56,324 nt of DNA, from NCBI GenBank assembly GCA_021736785.1, contig JAIPFF010000035.1, positions 1 to 56,324 on the forward strand. Direction: 5' to 3'. Both the position numbers and the translations under genes were made by a program. Below, piece after piece: positions 1-11,229 of the stretch. Every line of letters starts with the position of its first letter. Positions within the stretch are counted from its first letter, which is position 1. The notes under the pieces are model-generated. The model saw nothing but the letters and a program-made list of their open reading frames with translations. It was not told the origin of the DNA and did no database searches. This stretch comes from Thiohalocapsa sp. (GTDB lineage: Bacteria > Pseudomonadota > Gammaproteobacteria > Chromatiales > Chromatiaceae).

Positions 1-1709
1 GCCGCCTCGAGCGCCTCGTCGGCGGCGACGCCGGCGCGCCGCAGCGCGGCGCCGATGTCGAAACCGGTGAAGCGGGCATCGTGCACCCGCAGCGCGACGT
101 TGCCGGCCAGCGTTCCCGCGAACAAGAGCGGGTCGCGGCTGCCGACCAGCTCGGCGGTAAATTCACCGGTGCCGACCATGGGCGACGACCCCTGCAGGTC
201 CGCCAGCAAGGCCGCGATGTCGACGCCGGACGCATGCGCGAGCACGCTTGTCGGCGTGGTCGCCGACGAGCCGACGCCACGCTCGACGTGCGTGGCGAGC
301 TGCCCGCCGTAGAATTCGGAGGCATTGATGTCCGCGCCGAGCACGCCCGCCGCGAGTCTGGAGTCGATGCTCACGCCGCGATAGGCGAGTCCGCCCAGAC
401 GCAGTTCCCCGGTCTCGATACGCAGATTCAGCGGCGCGCCGCCGACCGCCTCCGGCAGCCCGGGCGCCCGACCCTCGGCGGCGACCAGCTCACCCGCGCA
501 GTCCTCGCCGGACAGGTCGCCCCCGGACGTCTGGCCCTCGCCCGGCGGGGCCAAGTAGGCATCGAGGTCGATTCGGTCCAGCGCCACGGATGCGGCCACC
601 ACCGGCAGCGGGCGCAGCGCGATACGCGCCTCGCCGGCCGCGTTGGCCTCGTCGATGCGCAGTGCGATACCGACCAGCGACAGTTTGCCGTCGGCGAGTG
701 TCACGCCGCTGCGGGCGGCGACGCAGCGCAGTGTCTCGGGCTCGCCGGGCAGCGGACCATAGCCGTTGGCGTGCAGCCAATGCCGGAAATCGAAGCCGGC
801 GATGCGCATCGTGCCGCTGACCGGTGCCCGCAGCGCGTCCGCCGCCAACTGCGCGTGGGCGCGCAGCGGGCCGGAGGTGAGCACCAGCTCATCGACCGAC
901 CAGCGTCCGGTGTCGGTGCGGATCGACCCGCTCGCGCGAAAATCGAGGTCGAGTAGCTGCGCCTGCCCGGCGGCGAGGTCGGCGCCCGCCAGTCGCAGCG
1001 CGGTGAGACGAACAGAATCGGGCTCTTGGCCGGGCTCGAGCGTCGCCTGGATCTGCCAGGAGCCCTGCAGCATTGCCTGCGGCGCGTCGATCTGAAAGCT
1101 GCCGAGCAGCTCGAGCGGACCGGCCGACAGCGTCGGATCATTACCGAGGTCGCGCAGCCGCCAGCTCAGGCCGGTGCTGCCGTCGCCGCCGCGCAGGCTC
1201 AGCATCGCGTTGCGCAACAAGAGCGACTGGGGCAGCGAGAAGGTCTGGTAGCTAGCGGCCCCGGCAAGCGCCGCCGCCGCGGGCGGCACGTCGATCGAAA
1301 CGGAGCCGGCCTCGCCCAGCTCCCAGTTGCCACGGCCGTCTTCGCGGATCTGCACCGAAGCCTGCAGTCCATCGAGGGCGATGCCGTTGACCACGAGCCT
1401 GCCCGACAGGAAAGGCATGACGGCGACATGCACGCGCAGGCTCTGCGCGGCGGCCAGCGGCGGCGTGTCTTCGTCGGCGGCCGGAGCCAGTGCCACGCCT
1501 TTCAGCTCGACGAGCGGCGAAGGCAGCAGCCTCAGGAACGGGCCGGCCGCGATTTCCAGTGGGTAACCGGATACGTCCGACAACTCGCGCTCGATGCGCT
1601 CGCGAAAGCGCTCCTGATCAAGCATCAGAGGCAGCACGAGCGCGGCCGCGGCCAGCAGCACGAGTACGACGACAAACGCGATCAGGATCTTGCCCAGAGC
1701 CCTTTGCAT
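1..1709 (-). CDS. AsmA-like outer-membrane biogenesis protein, C-terminus outside window
   Basis: About 569 residues are visible, and the frame is open from the ATG at 1709 to the left edge, so the gene is cut by the window. The N-terminus has one hydrophobic anchor (about residues 9-28, rich in V, L and A). It is followed by the AsmA-type pattern of a dissected, beta-rich periplasmic domain ending in repeats of the kind 'DLQG..PMVGTGEFTAEL' near the edge. AsmA-like proteins are inner-membrane-anchored periplasmic proteins linked to lipid transport and outer-membrane homeostasis. The family call is from overall pattern. The exact subfamily (AsmA, YhjG, DUF748) cannot be fixed without the C-terminus. 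Confidence 0.75.
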   Translation of the reverse strand, partial: MQRALGKILIAFVVVLVLLAAAALVLPLMLDQERFRERIERELSDVSGYPLEIAAGPFLRLLPSPLVELKGVALAPAADEDTPPLAAAQSLRVHVAVMPFLSGRLVVNGIALDGLQASVQIREDGRGNWELGEAGSVSIDVPPAAAALAGAASYQTFSLPQSLLLRNAMLSLRGGDGSTGLSWRLRDLGNDPTLSAGPLELLGSFQIDAPQAMLQGSWQIQATLEPGQEPDSVRLTALRLAGADLAAGQAQLLDLDFRASGSIRTDTGRWSVDELVLTSGPLRAHAQLAADALRAPVSGTMRIAGFDFRHWLHANGYGPLPGEPETLRCVAARSGVTLADGKLSLVGIALRIDEANAAGEARIALRPLPVVAASVALDRIDLDAYLAPPGEGQTSGGDLSGEDCAGELVAAEGRAPGLPEAVGGAPLNLRIETGELRLGGLAYRGVSIDSRLAAGVLGADINASEFYGGQLATHVERGVGSSATTPTSVLAHASGVDIAALLADLQGSSPMVGTGEFTAELVGSRDPLLFAGTLAGNVALRVHDARFTGFDIGAALRRAGVAADEALEA

Positions 1710-1771
1710 GATCTGTCCTTCTGTGTGCGTCGCACGAATGCCCGCTGCAGCCCGGAGCAATCGAATTGCGA

Positions 1772-2089
1772 TTACTGCGTCTCGCGCTCGGTTCCGCAGC
1801 GCCAGCACAGATCGAACGTGCCTTCGATCAACTCGCCGCACCCGCGGCAAACCCACGAGCGCGCGCCATCTCGGGAGTTTTCCGCCAGAAAGCGGGCAAG
1901 CAGCTCGCTGGCGCGTGCGTAATCTTCGTTATGGACGACCCAAACGCTCGGATAGATATCCGCCGGAAGTTCGCCGATTGCCCCGGAAAGATAATCGCCG
2001 AGGATGGCGTTGTCGATCAGGTATCGCTCGAGAAACGCACTCAGTAATTGCGCCTCGATGCGGTCTCCGGCCTGATAAAGTCGTTGCAT
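1772..2089 (-). CDS. DUF2007-type protein with C-terminal zinc ribbon
   Basis: The product has 105 residues. The N-terminal half starts MQRLYQAGDRIEAQ and has the small alpha/beta DUF2007 pattern often called putative signal-transducing protein. The C-terminus carries two CxxC pairs (CRGC and CWRC, about residues 81-96), which should bind one zinc. I chose the ATG at 2089. A longer in-frame start at 2131 exists, but those extra residues (MGSIPITRS) are the translation of the tRNA-Gly gene just upstream. The gene lies only 14 bases behind the encoded CCA of that tRNA and may share its transcript. The function is unknown. Confidence 0.75.
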   Translation of the reverse strand: MQRLYQAGDRIEAQLLSAFLERYLIDNAILGDYLSGAIGELPADIYPSVWVVHNEDYARASELLARFLAENSRDGARSWVCRGCGELIEGTFDLCWRCGTERETQ

Positions 2090-2103
2090 GCAGGGAGAGG
2101 AAG

Positions 2104-2177
2104 TGGAGCGGGTGATGGGAATCGAACCCACGTCATCAGCTTGGGAAGCTGAGGTTCTACCATTGAACTACACCCGC
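2104..2177 (-). tRNA. tRNA-Gly(CCC)
   Basis: Read on the minus strand, the acceptor arm GCGGGTG (2171-2177) pairs with CACCCGC (2108-2114). The anticodon stem TCAGC/GCTGA encloses the loop TTCCCAA, which gives anticodon CCC. The T-loop GGTTCGATTCC is canonical, and CCA is encoded at 2104-2106 after a U discriminator. All arms are intact. Confidence 0.95.
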
Positions 2178-2233
2178 GATACCTGTGGATTGTAGGGGGA
2201 GGCATCGCCCGCGGCAAGCGCGCGGATGCCCGC

Positions 2234-4054
2234 TCAGACATCCATCGCGTACATGCGCTCGACGGCCTGGCGATAGTGCTGGCCGACCTGATTGCGCTTG
2301 ATCTTCATGGTCGGCGTCATCAGGCCGTTTTCGATAGACCAGGGCTCCAGCAGCAGCGTCGCCCGGCGGATTTTGGCGTAACCCGGAAAATCCGCCAGTG
2401 CGTCGCGCACGCGCTTCAGCATGTCTTTCAGCAACCGCGGATCCTCCAGGCTCTCGCTTCGCTCGGGGTCGAGCGCGTACTCCCGCGCGAGTCCGCTCCA
2501 GAGATCGGCGTTCAGCACCAGCAGCGCGGTCAGGTAGGAGCGCCCCTCGCCGATAACCAGCACCTGCTCGAACAGCGGATCGAGACCGATGGCCATTTCC
2601 ATATCCGCCGGCGGCACCTTCTCGCCGTTCGACAGCACCAGGATGTCCTTGATGCGGCCGGTGATATACAGATGGCGGCCGTCGATGCGGGCCTGATCAC
2701 CGGTGCGCAGCCAGCCGTCGGGGCCGAGCACCTGCGCGGTCGCCGCATGGTTATTCCAGTAACCCAGCATGTTGCAGGGACTGCGCACCTGCAGTTCGTC
2801 GTCCGGCCCGATGCGGGCTTCGAGGCCGCGCAACATCATGCCGACGCTCTCGGGCCGGTTATCTTCGAGCGGATTCACGGCAATGATCGGACTGGTCTCG
2901 GTCAGCCCGTATCCCTGCAGCAGCGGCAAGCCCAGGCCCAGGAAGACGCGCGCCACTTCGAACGGCAGCGGGGCCCCGCCGCTGACCGCCGCCCGCATCC
3001 GCCCGCCCAGCTTATCGAGCACCGGCTTCGCCACCCGCTTGCGCAGAAACGGCAACAGCAACAGCCCGGGGTGCCAGCCGCGGCGGCCCTGGCTGTACTC
3101 GAAGTGCGCCCAGCCGATCCGCACGGTCAAGTCGAACAGCCGCCGGACGACCGCCGGGCGCGCGCGCAGTTGCTCGGAGATACGCGCATAGACACGCTCG
3201 AACACCCGCGGCACGGCGATGATGACCGTCGGGCGGATGGTCTGCATGTCTTCCGCCAATTGGCCGACGGAGCGCGCATAGGCAACGGTGGAGCCCGACA
3301 TGATCGGCAGGTAGTAGCTGCCGGTGCGCTCCAGCATGTGCGAAAGCGGCAGGAACGACAGGAACAGATCTTCGCGATAGACGTCCAGCAGCTTGATGCC
3401 GCCGTGCACGTTGCGCAGGATGTTGCCGTGACTGAGCATCACCCCTTTCGGCCGCCCCGTGGTGCCGGAGGTGTAGACGATGGTGGCGAGGTCGTCCATC
3501 TCGGCTTCGCGCTGTTCCCAGGCGGGCGCCTCGGCCGGCAGCCAGGCGCCGACTTCCACCACCCGCTCGTCCGCGGCCGCGACGCCGGCGCCGCGCACGC
3601 CGCCCTCCATCAGCACGACACGCCCGGGGCCCGGCGTCTCGCCCAGCGCGTCGGCAAGCCTGCGCCAGCGATTGGCCTCCTGGACGACGAGCAATTTCAC
3701 CGCCGCATCGTGCAGGATGTAAGCCGCATTCTCGGCGCGGTCGTCGGTGTAGAGCGGCACCGTCACCAGCCCGAGCGACAGCGCCGCCTGGTCGAAAATC
3801 ACCCATTCAGGGCAGTTGCGCAGCAGGATCGCGACCCGGTCGCCGGGACGCAGATTCTCCCGCGCCAGCGCCTGACGCCAGCGTCCGACCTCATCGGCGG
3901 TCTGCTGCCAAGTCAGAGAGCGCCAGCTGCCGCTTTGGCGATCGAACCAGCGGTAAGCCTCGCGTCCCGGGGAGCGCTTGACGCGCTGGTGGAACAGCGC
4001 ATCGAGCGTTCGGACACGCTCGATCGGGATCAGGTCCTCCGACCATTCACTCAA
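2234..4054 (-). CDS. fadD: Long-chain fatty acid--CoA ligase (AMP-forming)
   Basis: The product has 606 residues, typical of FadD15/long-chain acyl-CoA synthetases. It activates fatty acids to acyl-CoA via an acyl-AMP intermediate, at the inner face of the membrane. The AMP-binding signature [11 protein letters not shown] lies at about residue 195, followed by the acyl-adenylate motif GYGLTETSP. The hinge and C-terminal motif [10 protein letters not shown]...GRIKD is also clear. No membrane segment is needed. It is divergent from thiS, separated by 99 bases. The symbol is a family-level assignment; the chain-length preference cannot be read from sequence. Confidence 0.85.
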   Translation of the reverse strand: MSEWSEDLIPIERVRTLDALFHQRVKRSPGREAYRWFDRQSGSWRSLTWQQTADEVGRWRQALARENLRPGDRVAILLRNCPEWVIFDQAALSLGLVTVPLYTDDRAENAAYILHDAAVKLLVVQEANRWRRLADALGETPGPGRVVLMEGGVRGAGVAAADERVVEVGAWLPAEAPAWEQREAEMDDLATIVYTSGTTGRPKGVMLSHGNILRNVHGGIKLLDVYREDLFLSFLPLSHMLERTGSYYLPIMSGSTVAYARSVGQLAEDMQTIRPTVIIAVPRVFERVYARISEQLRARPAVVRRLFDLTVRIGWAHFEYSQGRRGWHPGLLLLPFLRKRVAKPVLDKLGGRMRAAVSGGAPLPFEVARVFLGLGLPLLQGYGLTETSPIIAVNPLEDNRPESVGMMLRGLEARIGPDDELQVRSPCNMLGYWNNHAATAQVLGPDGWLRTGDQARIDGRHLYITGRIKDILVLSNGEKVPPADMEMAIGLDPLFEQVLVIGEGRSYLTALLVLNADLWSGLAREYALDPERSESLEDPRLLKDMLKRVRDALADFPGYAKIRRATLLLEPWSIENGLMTPTMKIKRNQVGQHYRQAVERMYAMDV

Positions 4055-4153
4055 TGGTCTTTTCCTCTATTTGTCGTTATGTCGAAACCGTAACCCGCAG
4101 AGTCTATTGTATTATGTCGGGTTCGACCATCACTTCGACGACGCGAGAAGTCC

Positions 4154-4354
4154 ATGCAGATCACCGTCAACGGCACTCCCACGACGATCCCGGACGACAT
4201 GAGCATGACCGGGCTCATCGAGCACCTGCAACTGACCGGCCAACGGCTGGCGGTCGAGATCAACCGCGAGCTGGTGCCGCGCAGCCGCTTCGACGACCAC
4301 CGCCTGCGAGCCGACGACAGCGTCGAGATCATTCACGCGGTCGGCGGCGGCTGA
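4154..4354 (+). CDS. thiS: Sulfur carrier protein ThiS
   Basis: The product has 66 residues with a ubiquitin-like beta-grasp pattern ([13 protein letters not shown] start) and ends in ...HAVGGG. The C-terminal Gly-Gly is the site that is adenylated and then thiocarboxylated to donate sulfur for thiazole formation in thiamin synthesis. It lies upstream of thiG on the same strand with a 155-base gap, so the two probably form a short thiamin operon. ThiF, ThiO/ThiH and the other partners are not in the window. Confidence 0.93.
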   Translation: MQITVNGTPTTIPDDMSMTGLIEHLQLTGQRLAVEINRELVPRSRFDDHRLRADDSVEIIHAVGGG

Positions 4355-4509
4355 GCCCGCGCCGCGCACGCGGGCACCCGCTTACGCTATGCTCGGCCCG
4401 GACTAGCTCGGCCCGGCATGGGCCGCGACGACGGGAGCACCCGCCGGCGACCGTTGTCGAAGACACATTCGACGCATCCACCAACCACAGATTCGAGACT
4501 GCCACTCAG

Positions 4510-5307
4510 ATGTCCGCTGACCCCCGAACCCCTGATCAATTCACCGTCGCAGGGCGCCCGTTCACGTCGCGCCTGCTGGTCGGTACCGGTAAGTACAAAG
4601 ACACCGACGAAACCGCGCGCGCCATCGAGGCCAGCGGCGCGGAGATCGTCACCGTCGCCGTTCGCCGCACCAATATCGGCCAAAACGCCGGCGAGCCGAA
4701 CATCCTCGACGTCCTGCCGCCGTCGCGCTACACCATCCTGCCGAACACCGCCGGCTGTTACGACGTGGACTCGGCCGTGCGCACCTGCCGCTTGGCGCGC
4801 GAGCTCCTGGACGGGCACAACCTCGTCAAGCTGGAGGTGCTCGGCGACGAGAAAACGCTCTTCCCGGACATTGTCGCCACCTTGGAAGCGGCACGGATCC
4901 TGGTCAAGGACGGCTTCGACGTCATGGTCTATACCAACGACGACCCGATCGTCGCCAAGCGCTTGGAAGACGTCGGCTGTGCCGCGGTGATGCCGCTGGC
5001 CGCCCCCATCGGCTCCGGGCTCGGCATCCGCAACCCGCTGAACATTCTCACCATTGTGGAGAACGCGTCGGTACCGATCCTGGTCGACGCCGGCGTCGGC
5101 ACTGCCTCCGACGCCGCCGTCGCGATGGAGCTCGGCTGCGACGGCGTCCTGATGAACACCGCCATCGCGGCCGCCAAGGATCCGGTCCTGATGGCGAGCG
5201 CGATGCGCAAGGGCATCGAGGCCGGCCGCGAGGCCTTCCTGGCCGGGCGCATGCAAGCCAAGCGCTTCGCGTCGGCGTCCTCGCCGATCGAGGGCACCTT
5301 CTTCTGA
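4510..5307 (+). CDS. thiG: Thiazole synthase ThiG
   Basis: The product has 265 residues, the normal length. ThiG condenses 1-deoxy-D-xylulose 5-phosphate, dehydroglycine and the ThiS thiocarboxylate into the thiazole moiety of thiamin. The TIM-barrel signatures are present: VGTGKYKD near the N-terminus, the Schiff-base lysine in LVKLEVLGD, and the phosphate-binding GVGTASDAA segment. I used the ATG at 4510 ([16 protein letters not shown]). The frame stays open upstream to 4054 but that part overlaps thiS and has no ThiG similarity. Confidence 0.93.
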   Translation: MSADPRTPDQFTVAGRPFTSRLLVGTGKYKDTDETARAIEASGAEIVTVAVRRTNIGQNAGEPNILDVLPPSRYTILPNTAGCYDVDSAVRTCRLARELLDGHNLVKLEVLGDEKTLFPDIVATLEAARILVKDGFDVMVYTNDDPIVAKRLEDVGCAAVMPLAAPIGSGLGIRNPLNILTIVENASVPILVDAGVGTASDAAVAMELGCDGVLMNTAIAAAKDPVLMASAMRKGIEAGREAFLAGRMQAKRFASASSPIEGTFF

Positions 5308-5396
5308 TCGGCGCCGGGCGCCGCCGGCCTCAAAACCGCGCATCGGCCGTTGCGACCCGCCAGCGACACCGCAAGCGCGCGATGGCTCGCGGCTCC

Positions 5397-5981
5397 TTAG
5401 CCGCGGCGCGTCATCGACACCGTGAAGTCTTCGTGCAGGTAACCGTCGGTGATCTCGATGGCGGCGCCCATGTCCTCGGCCCAATCGGCGATCTCTTGCG
5501 GCTTGCGGTAGTTGAAGGTCGTCGACCAGTCATGGCCGTGCAGCAGATTGAAAATGAAGCCCAGCCGCGAGGCGGCAAAGCAGCGCTCGATGAACAGCCT
5601 TGTCTCCTCCCGCGTGAGGGTGTTCATCGCACCGCTGCAGACGTAGTAGTCGGCGTGGGGCAGGGCATCGTACAGGGCATCGCGCAGCAGGATCTCCTCG
5701 CCCGTTCGCCGCCGCGCGGTCTCGACCATGCGCTCGTGGATGTCGATGCCGATATAGCGCGCGGGACGGCTTGCGTACTGATCGAGGTAGAGATGGAAAT
5801 CACCGAATCCGCAGCCGACGTCGGCGATGGTCAATGCCGAGAGCTCCTGCGGCAAGCACCGGCGCAACACGCGAAAGCGGGCCTGCTGCGTCTGCACCGA
5901 CTGGAAGTGCAGGCCTTCGGCGGTCTCCCCGTACTGTTCGAGGCAGTCGGCGTAGAAACTATGGGCATCGACTCTGGGCAT
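5397..5981 (-). CDS. Class I SAM-dependent methyltransferase
   Basis: The product has 194 residues. The SAM-binding motif I is IADVGCGFGDFHLYL, and the acidic end of strand 2 is in YIGIDIHERMV. A later segment, DYYVCSGAMNTL, resembles motif IV. I chose the ATG at 5981 (MPRVDAHSF), which has a weak GAGAA upstream; longer starts to 6062 add low-complexity residues. It converges on thiG across an 89-base gap. The substrate is not evident. The first residues suggest a small-molecule rather than nucleic-acid methyltransferase, but that is a weak inference. Confidence 0.75.
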   Translation of the reverse strand: MPRVDAHSFYADCLEQYGETAEGLHFQSVQTQQARFRVLRRCLPQELSALTIADVGCGFGDFHLYLDQYASRPARYIGIDIHERMVETARRRTGEEILLRDALYDALPHADYYVCSGAMNTLTREETRLFIERCFAASRLGFIFNLLHGHDWSTTFNYRKPQEIADWAEDMGAAIEITDGYLHEDFTVSMTRRG

Positions 5982-6320
5982 GGTGTTCTCGATGTTGTCT
6001 GACAATAAGAGGCTGCTGTACGTCGGCCGGGCACAGCCACCGGCGCACGGGATAACGGTCAACGATAAAACGGCGGGCCGGCCCGGCCGGGCGCCCGCTC
6101 ACATGCCGGCGCGAATCGCGGCCGATATCGGCGCGCCGGCAACGAACAACGTCCGCGGCGTCCGCCCCGGGCCGGGGGATGATAGCCGCGAAGCCGACCC
6201 CGCGCAGCTTTGCCGGATCGTGCAGGCCGGCGAAGGCGCCGGCGCGAGCCGTCTCGCTCGCCGGCGGCCCGATGCAACGGCGCCCCGGCGGCCGCGCCCG
6301 ACACCCGGCACCGCGCCGAT
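5982..6320. other. Divergent intergenic region without a recognisable gene
   Basis: These 339 bases separate the divergent methyltransferase and trmB genes and should hold both promoters. The left part (about 5985-6080) is less GC-rich than the rest. I see no convincing -35/-10 pair, no RNA gene and no small ORF with a ribosome binding site. Confidence 0.4.
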
Positions 6321-7058
6321 ATGAGCGGCGGCACCGAGACGTCGAAGGACGGCGACCTGCAGCCGGCACCGCGCGAGCCCCGCCGTCACCGCCCGATTCG
6401 CAGCTTCGTGCTGCGCGAGGGCCGGCTCACCGCCGGCCAGCAGCGCGCCTTCGCCGAGCTTTGGCCGCGCTTCGGCTGCGACTGGCAGCCCGGCTCCGTG
6501 CTGGATCTGCCGGCGCTTTTCGGCAACCACCGCCAGGTTCTGCTCGAGATCGGCTTCGGCAACGGCGAGACCTTTGCGCAGATGGCCGAAGCCGACCCCG
6601 CCCGCAACTATCTGGGGCTCGAAGTGCATCGCCCCGGTGTCGGCCACCTGCTGCTCGAGATCGAGCGGCGCGGACTCGACAATGCTCGGGTGATGCGCCA
6701 AGACGCCATCGAGCTGCTTTCGGCCGGCCTGGCGCCGGCCTCGCTGGCCGGCGTGCATTTGTTCTTCCCCGACCCCTGGCCGAAGAAGCGCCATCACAAG
6801 CGGCGCATCGTGCAGCCGGCCCTGGCCGTGCTGCTCGCGCGCGTCATCCGCCCGGGCGGCGTCTTTCATGCTGCCACCGACTGGACACCCTATGCCGAGC
6901 ACATGCTGCAGGTGCTGGAGGCCTCGCCCGATTTCCGCAACGCGTCCGGCGCGGGCAGCTTCGCCGAGCGGTCTCCGCACCGGCCCATGACCAAATTCGA
7001 GCAGCGCGGCACGCGGCTCGGACACAGCGTCCACGACCTGATTTTCGTGCGCCGCTGA
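6321..7058 (+). CDS. trmB: tRNA (guanine-N7-)-methyltransferase
   Basis: The product has 245 residues. TrmB makes m7G46 in the variable loop of tRNAs. Seen motifs are the SAM-binding LEIGFGNGETF, the following YLGLEVHRPGVG, the family hallmark FFPDPWPKKRHHKRR, and the C-terminal PMTKFEQRGTRLGH. I used the ATG at 6321 (MSGGTETSKDG), since upstream in-frame residues are arginine/alanine filler. The stop codon overlaps the next ATG (7056-7060), so trmB and the ABC transporter genes are translationally coupled. Confidence 0.93.
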   Translation: MSGGTETSKDGDLQPAPREPRRHRPIRSFVLREGRLTAGQQRAFAELWPRFGCDWQPGSVLDLPALFGNHRQVLLEIGFGNGETFAQMAEADPARNYLGLEVHRPGVGHLLLEIERRGLDNARVMRQDAIELLSAGLAPASLAGVHLFFPDPWPKKRHHKRRIVQPALAVLLARVIRPGGVFHAATDWTPYAEHMLQVLEASPDFRNASGAGSFAERSPHRPMTKFEQRGTRLGHSVHDLIFVRR

Positions 7059-7762
7059 TGGCCGCGCTGCGTCTGCTGGGCATCCGCACGCTGCTGCTCG
7101 GCCCCATCGATCTCGACATCGGCGCCGGTGAAACCCTGTTCGTCTCGGGCGCCTCCGGCTCCGGGAAGAGCCTTTTGCTGCGCGCGGTGGCGGATCTCGA
7201 TCCGAACCAAGGCGAGGTCTTGATCGGCGAGCGCCGCCGGTCGGCGCTGTCCCCGGCCCAATGGCGACGCCGGGTCGGGCTGCTGCCGGCCGAGTCGGGC
7301 TGGTGGGCCGAGCAGGTCGGCGAGCACTTCGAGCAAGCACCATCGGCGTCCACGCAAGCCGACTCGCGGATGCGCATCAACGCACCGGATGCCGACGCGG
7401 CGCAGCGGCCCGGCGAGGACCCAAGGCGGGACAAGCCGGGGCTGACGGCGCTGTTGGGCGACTTGGGCTTCGAGCCGAATGTCCTCGACTGGTCGGTGGG
7501 CCGACTCTCCACCGGCGAGCGCCAACGCCTTGCACTGGCGCGGATGCTTCACATCGGGCCCGATGCGCTGCTGCTCGACGAGCCCACCGCCAACCTCGAT
7601 CCCGACAACCGCGACCGCGTCGAGGAGGTCATCGAGGGATACCAGCGCGAGCGCGATGCCGCCGTCCTCTGGGTCAGCCACGATCCGGATCAGCGCCGGC
7701 GCGTGGGCGGGCGCTCGCTGGTCATCCGCGACCGCGGCCTGATCCGGGAGGAACAGGCGTGA
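7058..7762 (+). CDS. fetA: ABC transporter ATP-binding protein, FetA (YbbL) type
   Basis: The product has 234 residues. Walker A is GASGSGKS, the signature loop is LSTGERQRLALAR, Walker B is DALLLDEPTANLD, and the switch histidine follows in WVSHD. It is adjacent to a UPF0014 permease, so it resembles E. coli FetAB, reported to export iron. An unusual insert of about 35 mostly polar residues (about 98-135, rich in D, R, A and P) lies between Walker A and the signature loop, where the Q-loop region usually runs directly on. The start overlaps the trmB stop and the end overlaps the fetB GTG. Confidence 0.82.
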   Translation: MAALRLLGIRTLLLGPIDLDIGAGETLFVSGASGSGKSLLLRAVADLDPNQGEVLIGERRRSALSPAQWRRRVGLLPAESGWWAEQVGEHFEQAPSASTQADSRMRINAPDADAAQRPGEDPRRDKPGLTALLGDLGFEPNVLDWSVGRLSTGERQRLALARMLHIGPDALLLDEPTANLDPDNRDRVEEVIEGYQRERDAAVLWVSHDPDQRRRVGGRSLVIRDRGLIREEQA

Positions 7763-8565
7763 CGCTGATCTCCCTGAGCCCTTGGGACCTGTCCCTCGCC
7801 GCCTTGCTGGTCCTATTGCTGGCGGGGCTCTCGTGGCGGCTGCGGCTCGGTGTCGAGCGCCGCGTACTGATCGCCGCCGCACGCAGCACGGTGCAGCTGA
7901 TTCTGCTCGGACTGGTGCTCAAGGCCTTGTTCGAGACCACCGATCCGCTGCTGATCGGGCTGTTGGCAATGTTCATGCTGTCGGTTGCCGGCTGGGAAGT
8001 GATGGCGCGCCAGAAGCGGCGCTTCCGCGGCCCCTGGGGTTACGGCATCGGTGCGACGTCCATGTTTTTGTCCTCGTTCAGCATCACGGTGCTGGCACTG
8101 ACGGTCGTTATCCGTGTCGAGCCTTGGTATCAGCCGCAGTATCTGATCCCGCTGCTCGGCATGCTGCTCGGCAACACCATGAACGGCATCGCCATCGCAC
8201 TCGACAGCCTCACCCGTCAGGCCACGGATGCCCGCGCGCGCATCGAGGCACGCCTGATGTTGGGCGCGAACTGGGGCGAGGCCATCGAGGACATCCGCCG
8301 CGACGCCCTGCGCTCGGGGCTGATCCCCATCGTCAATGCGATGGCGACAGCCGGAGTCGTCAGCTTGCCGGGTATGATGACCGGACAGATCCTGGCCGGC
8401 AGTCCGCCGATGGAGGCGGCCAAGTACCAACTCCTGATCATGTTCATGATCGCCGGCGGTACCGGGCTCGGCAGTGTCGCCGCGGTATGGATCGGCTCCC
8501 GGCGGCTGTTCGACGAGCGCCAGCGCCTGCGGCTCGACCGGCTGGTGCCGGGACGCGGCGGTTAG
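7759..8565 (+). CDS. fetB: ABC transporter permease, FetB (UPF0014) family
   Basis: The product has 268 residues with about seven hydrophobic segments. The UPF0014 hallmark GMLLGNTMNGIAIALDSL lies mid-protein, and a later segment reads GVVSLPGMMTGQILAG. I placed the start at the GTG at 7759, which overlaps the TGA of the ATPase gene by four bases, the normal coupling for this pair. An ATG start further in would delete the first membrane helix. It forms the membrane part of the putative metal exporter encoded with fetA. Confidence 0.85.
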   Translation: MTLISLSPWDLSLAALLVLLLAGLSWRLRLGVERRVLIAAARSTVQLILLGLVLKALFETTDPLLIGLLAMFMLSVAGWEVMARQKRRFRGPWGYGIGATSMFLSSFSITVLALTVVIRVEPWYQPQYLIPLLGMLLGNTMNGIAIALDSLTRQATDARARIEARLMLGANWGEAIEDIRRDALRSGLIPIVNAMATAGVVSLPGMMTGQILAGSPPMEAAKYQLLIMFMIAGGTGLGSVAAVWIGSRRLFDERQRLRLDRLVPGRGG

Positions 8566-8723
8566 ACGGGCCGCTGCCCGGCGGCGTCGGCGCGGCGCGC
8601 GGCATCGCGTAGACTGATGCGACAGCCCGACCATGCGCCCGGCGGCCGGCGCAGCGGGTAACGCACCCCCGTTGCGCCGCGGCGATCGGGATCTCGGGCG
8701 GCAATAGCAAGCGGGGACAGGCC

Positions 8724-10805
<2,082 letters not shown>

Positions 10806-11229
10806 CGTCCCGCGCTGCCGCCCCGCCCTGCCGTAGGAGTTCGGCCGACAACCACCCGTCTCGGCAAAAAATGTTGCCGATCCAGCGGCTTCCCGACTAG
10901 TCTGACATCAGCGCCGCGTATCTCGACAGGCCCGCTGGCGCACAAACCCGCATACCGGAAGATTCGACGGGTTTACCCGGTCGTCTGCCCGAGCGCAGGA
11001 GAACGCCGATCAGGGTCCGGCACCGGCCGGCCAGTCCGCAACGTGCTCGAAAGCCTGGTTTCGGGCTCCGTTGCCGTCGAATGCCTTGGCATTCGAAACC
11101 GGCGTGGCGTCCTGCGCCGCACGGGATGCGCCGAGCCGTTCGGTGCGCCCGGGCGCAGCACAGGTGTGCGGTCTTCGCCGCGGCATGCGACCGGCAGCAG
11201 CAGAGTCAGCGTATGTCTGGGGAGGCGCA
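10806..11229. other. Intergenic region with nested inverted repeats
   Basis: These 424 bases hold no supportable gene. Near the right side is a perfect inverted repeat with 9-base arms and a TT spacer (11077-11085 and 11088-11096, arm TCGAATGCC). A second pair, GGTTTCG at 11057-11063 and CGAAACC at 11094-11100, overlaps it and could form an alternative hairpin. This may be the leader of the MBL/cNMP gene at 11230. Confidence 0.5.

Noticed and set aside
2090-2131. N-terminal extension of the DUF2007 protein (MGSIPITRS)
   Set aside because: It is the translation of the tRNA-Gly T-arm and acceptor; a common artefact.
2276-4093. 605-residue rightward ORF opposite fadD
   Set aside because: It mirrors fadD codons on the other strand; the leftward frame has clear acyl-CoA synthetase motifs, this one has none.
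4055-4509. TPP riboswitch controlling thiS-thiG
   Set aside because: Neither the gap before thiS (99 bases, too short) nor the thiS-thiG gap shows the CUGAGA and downstream conserved core.
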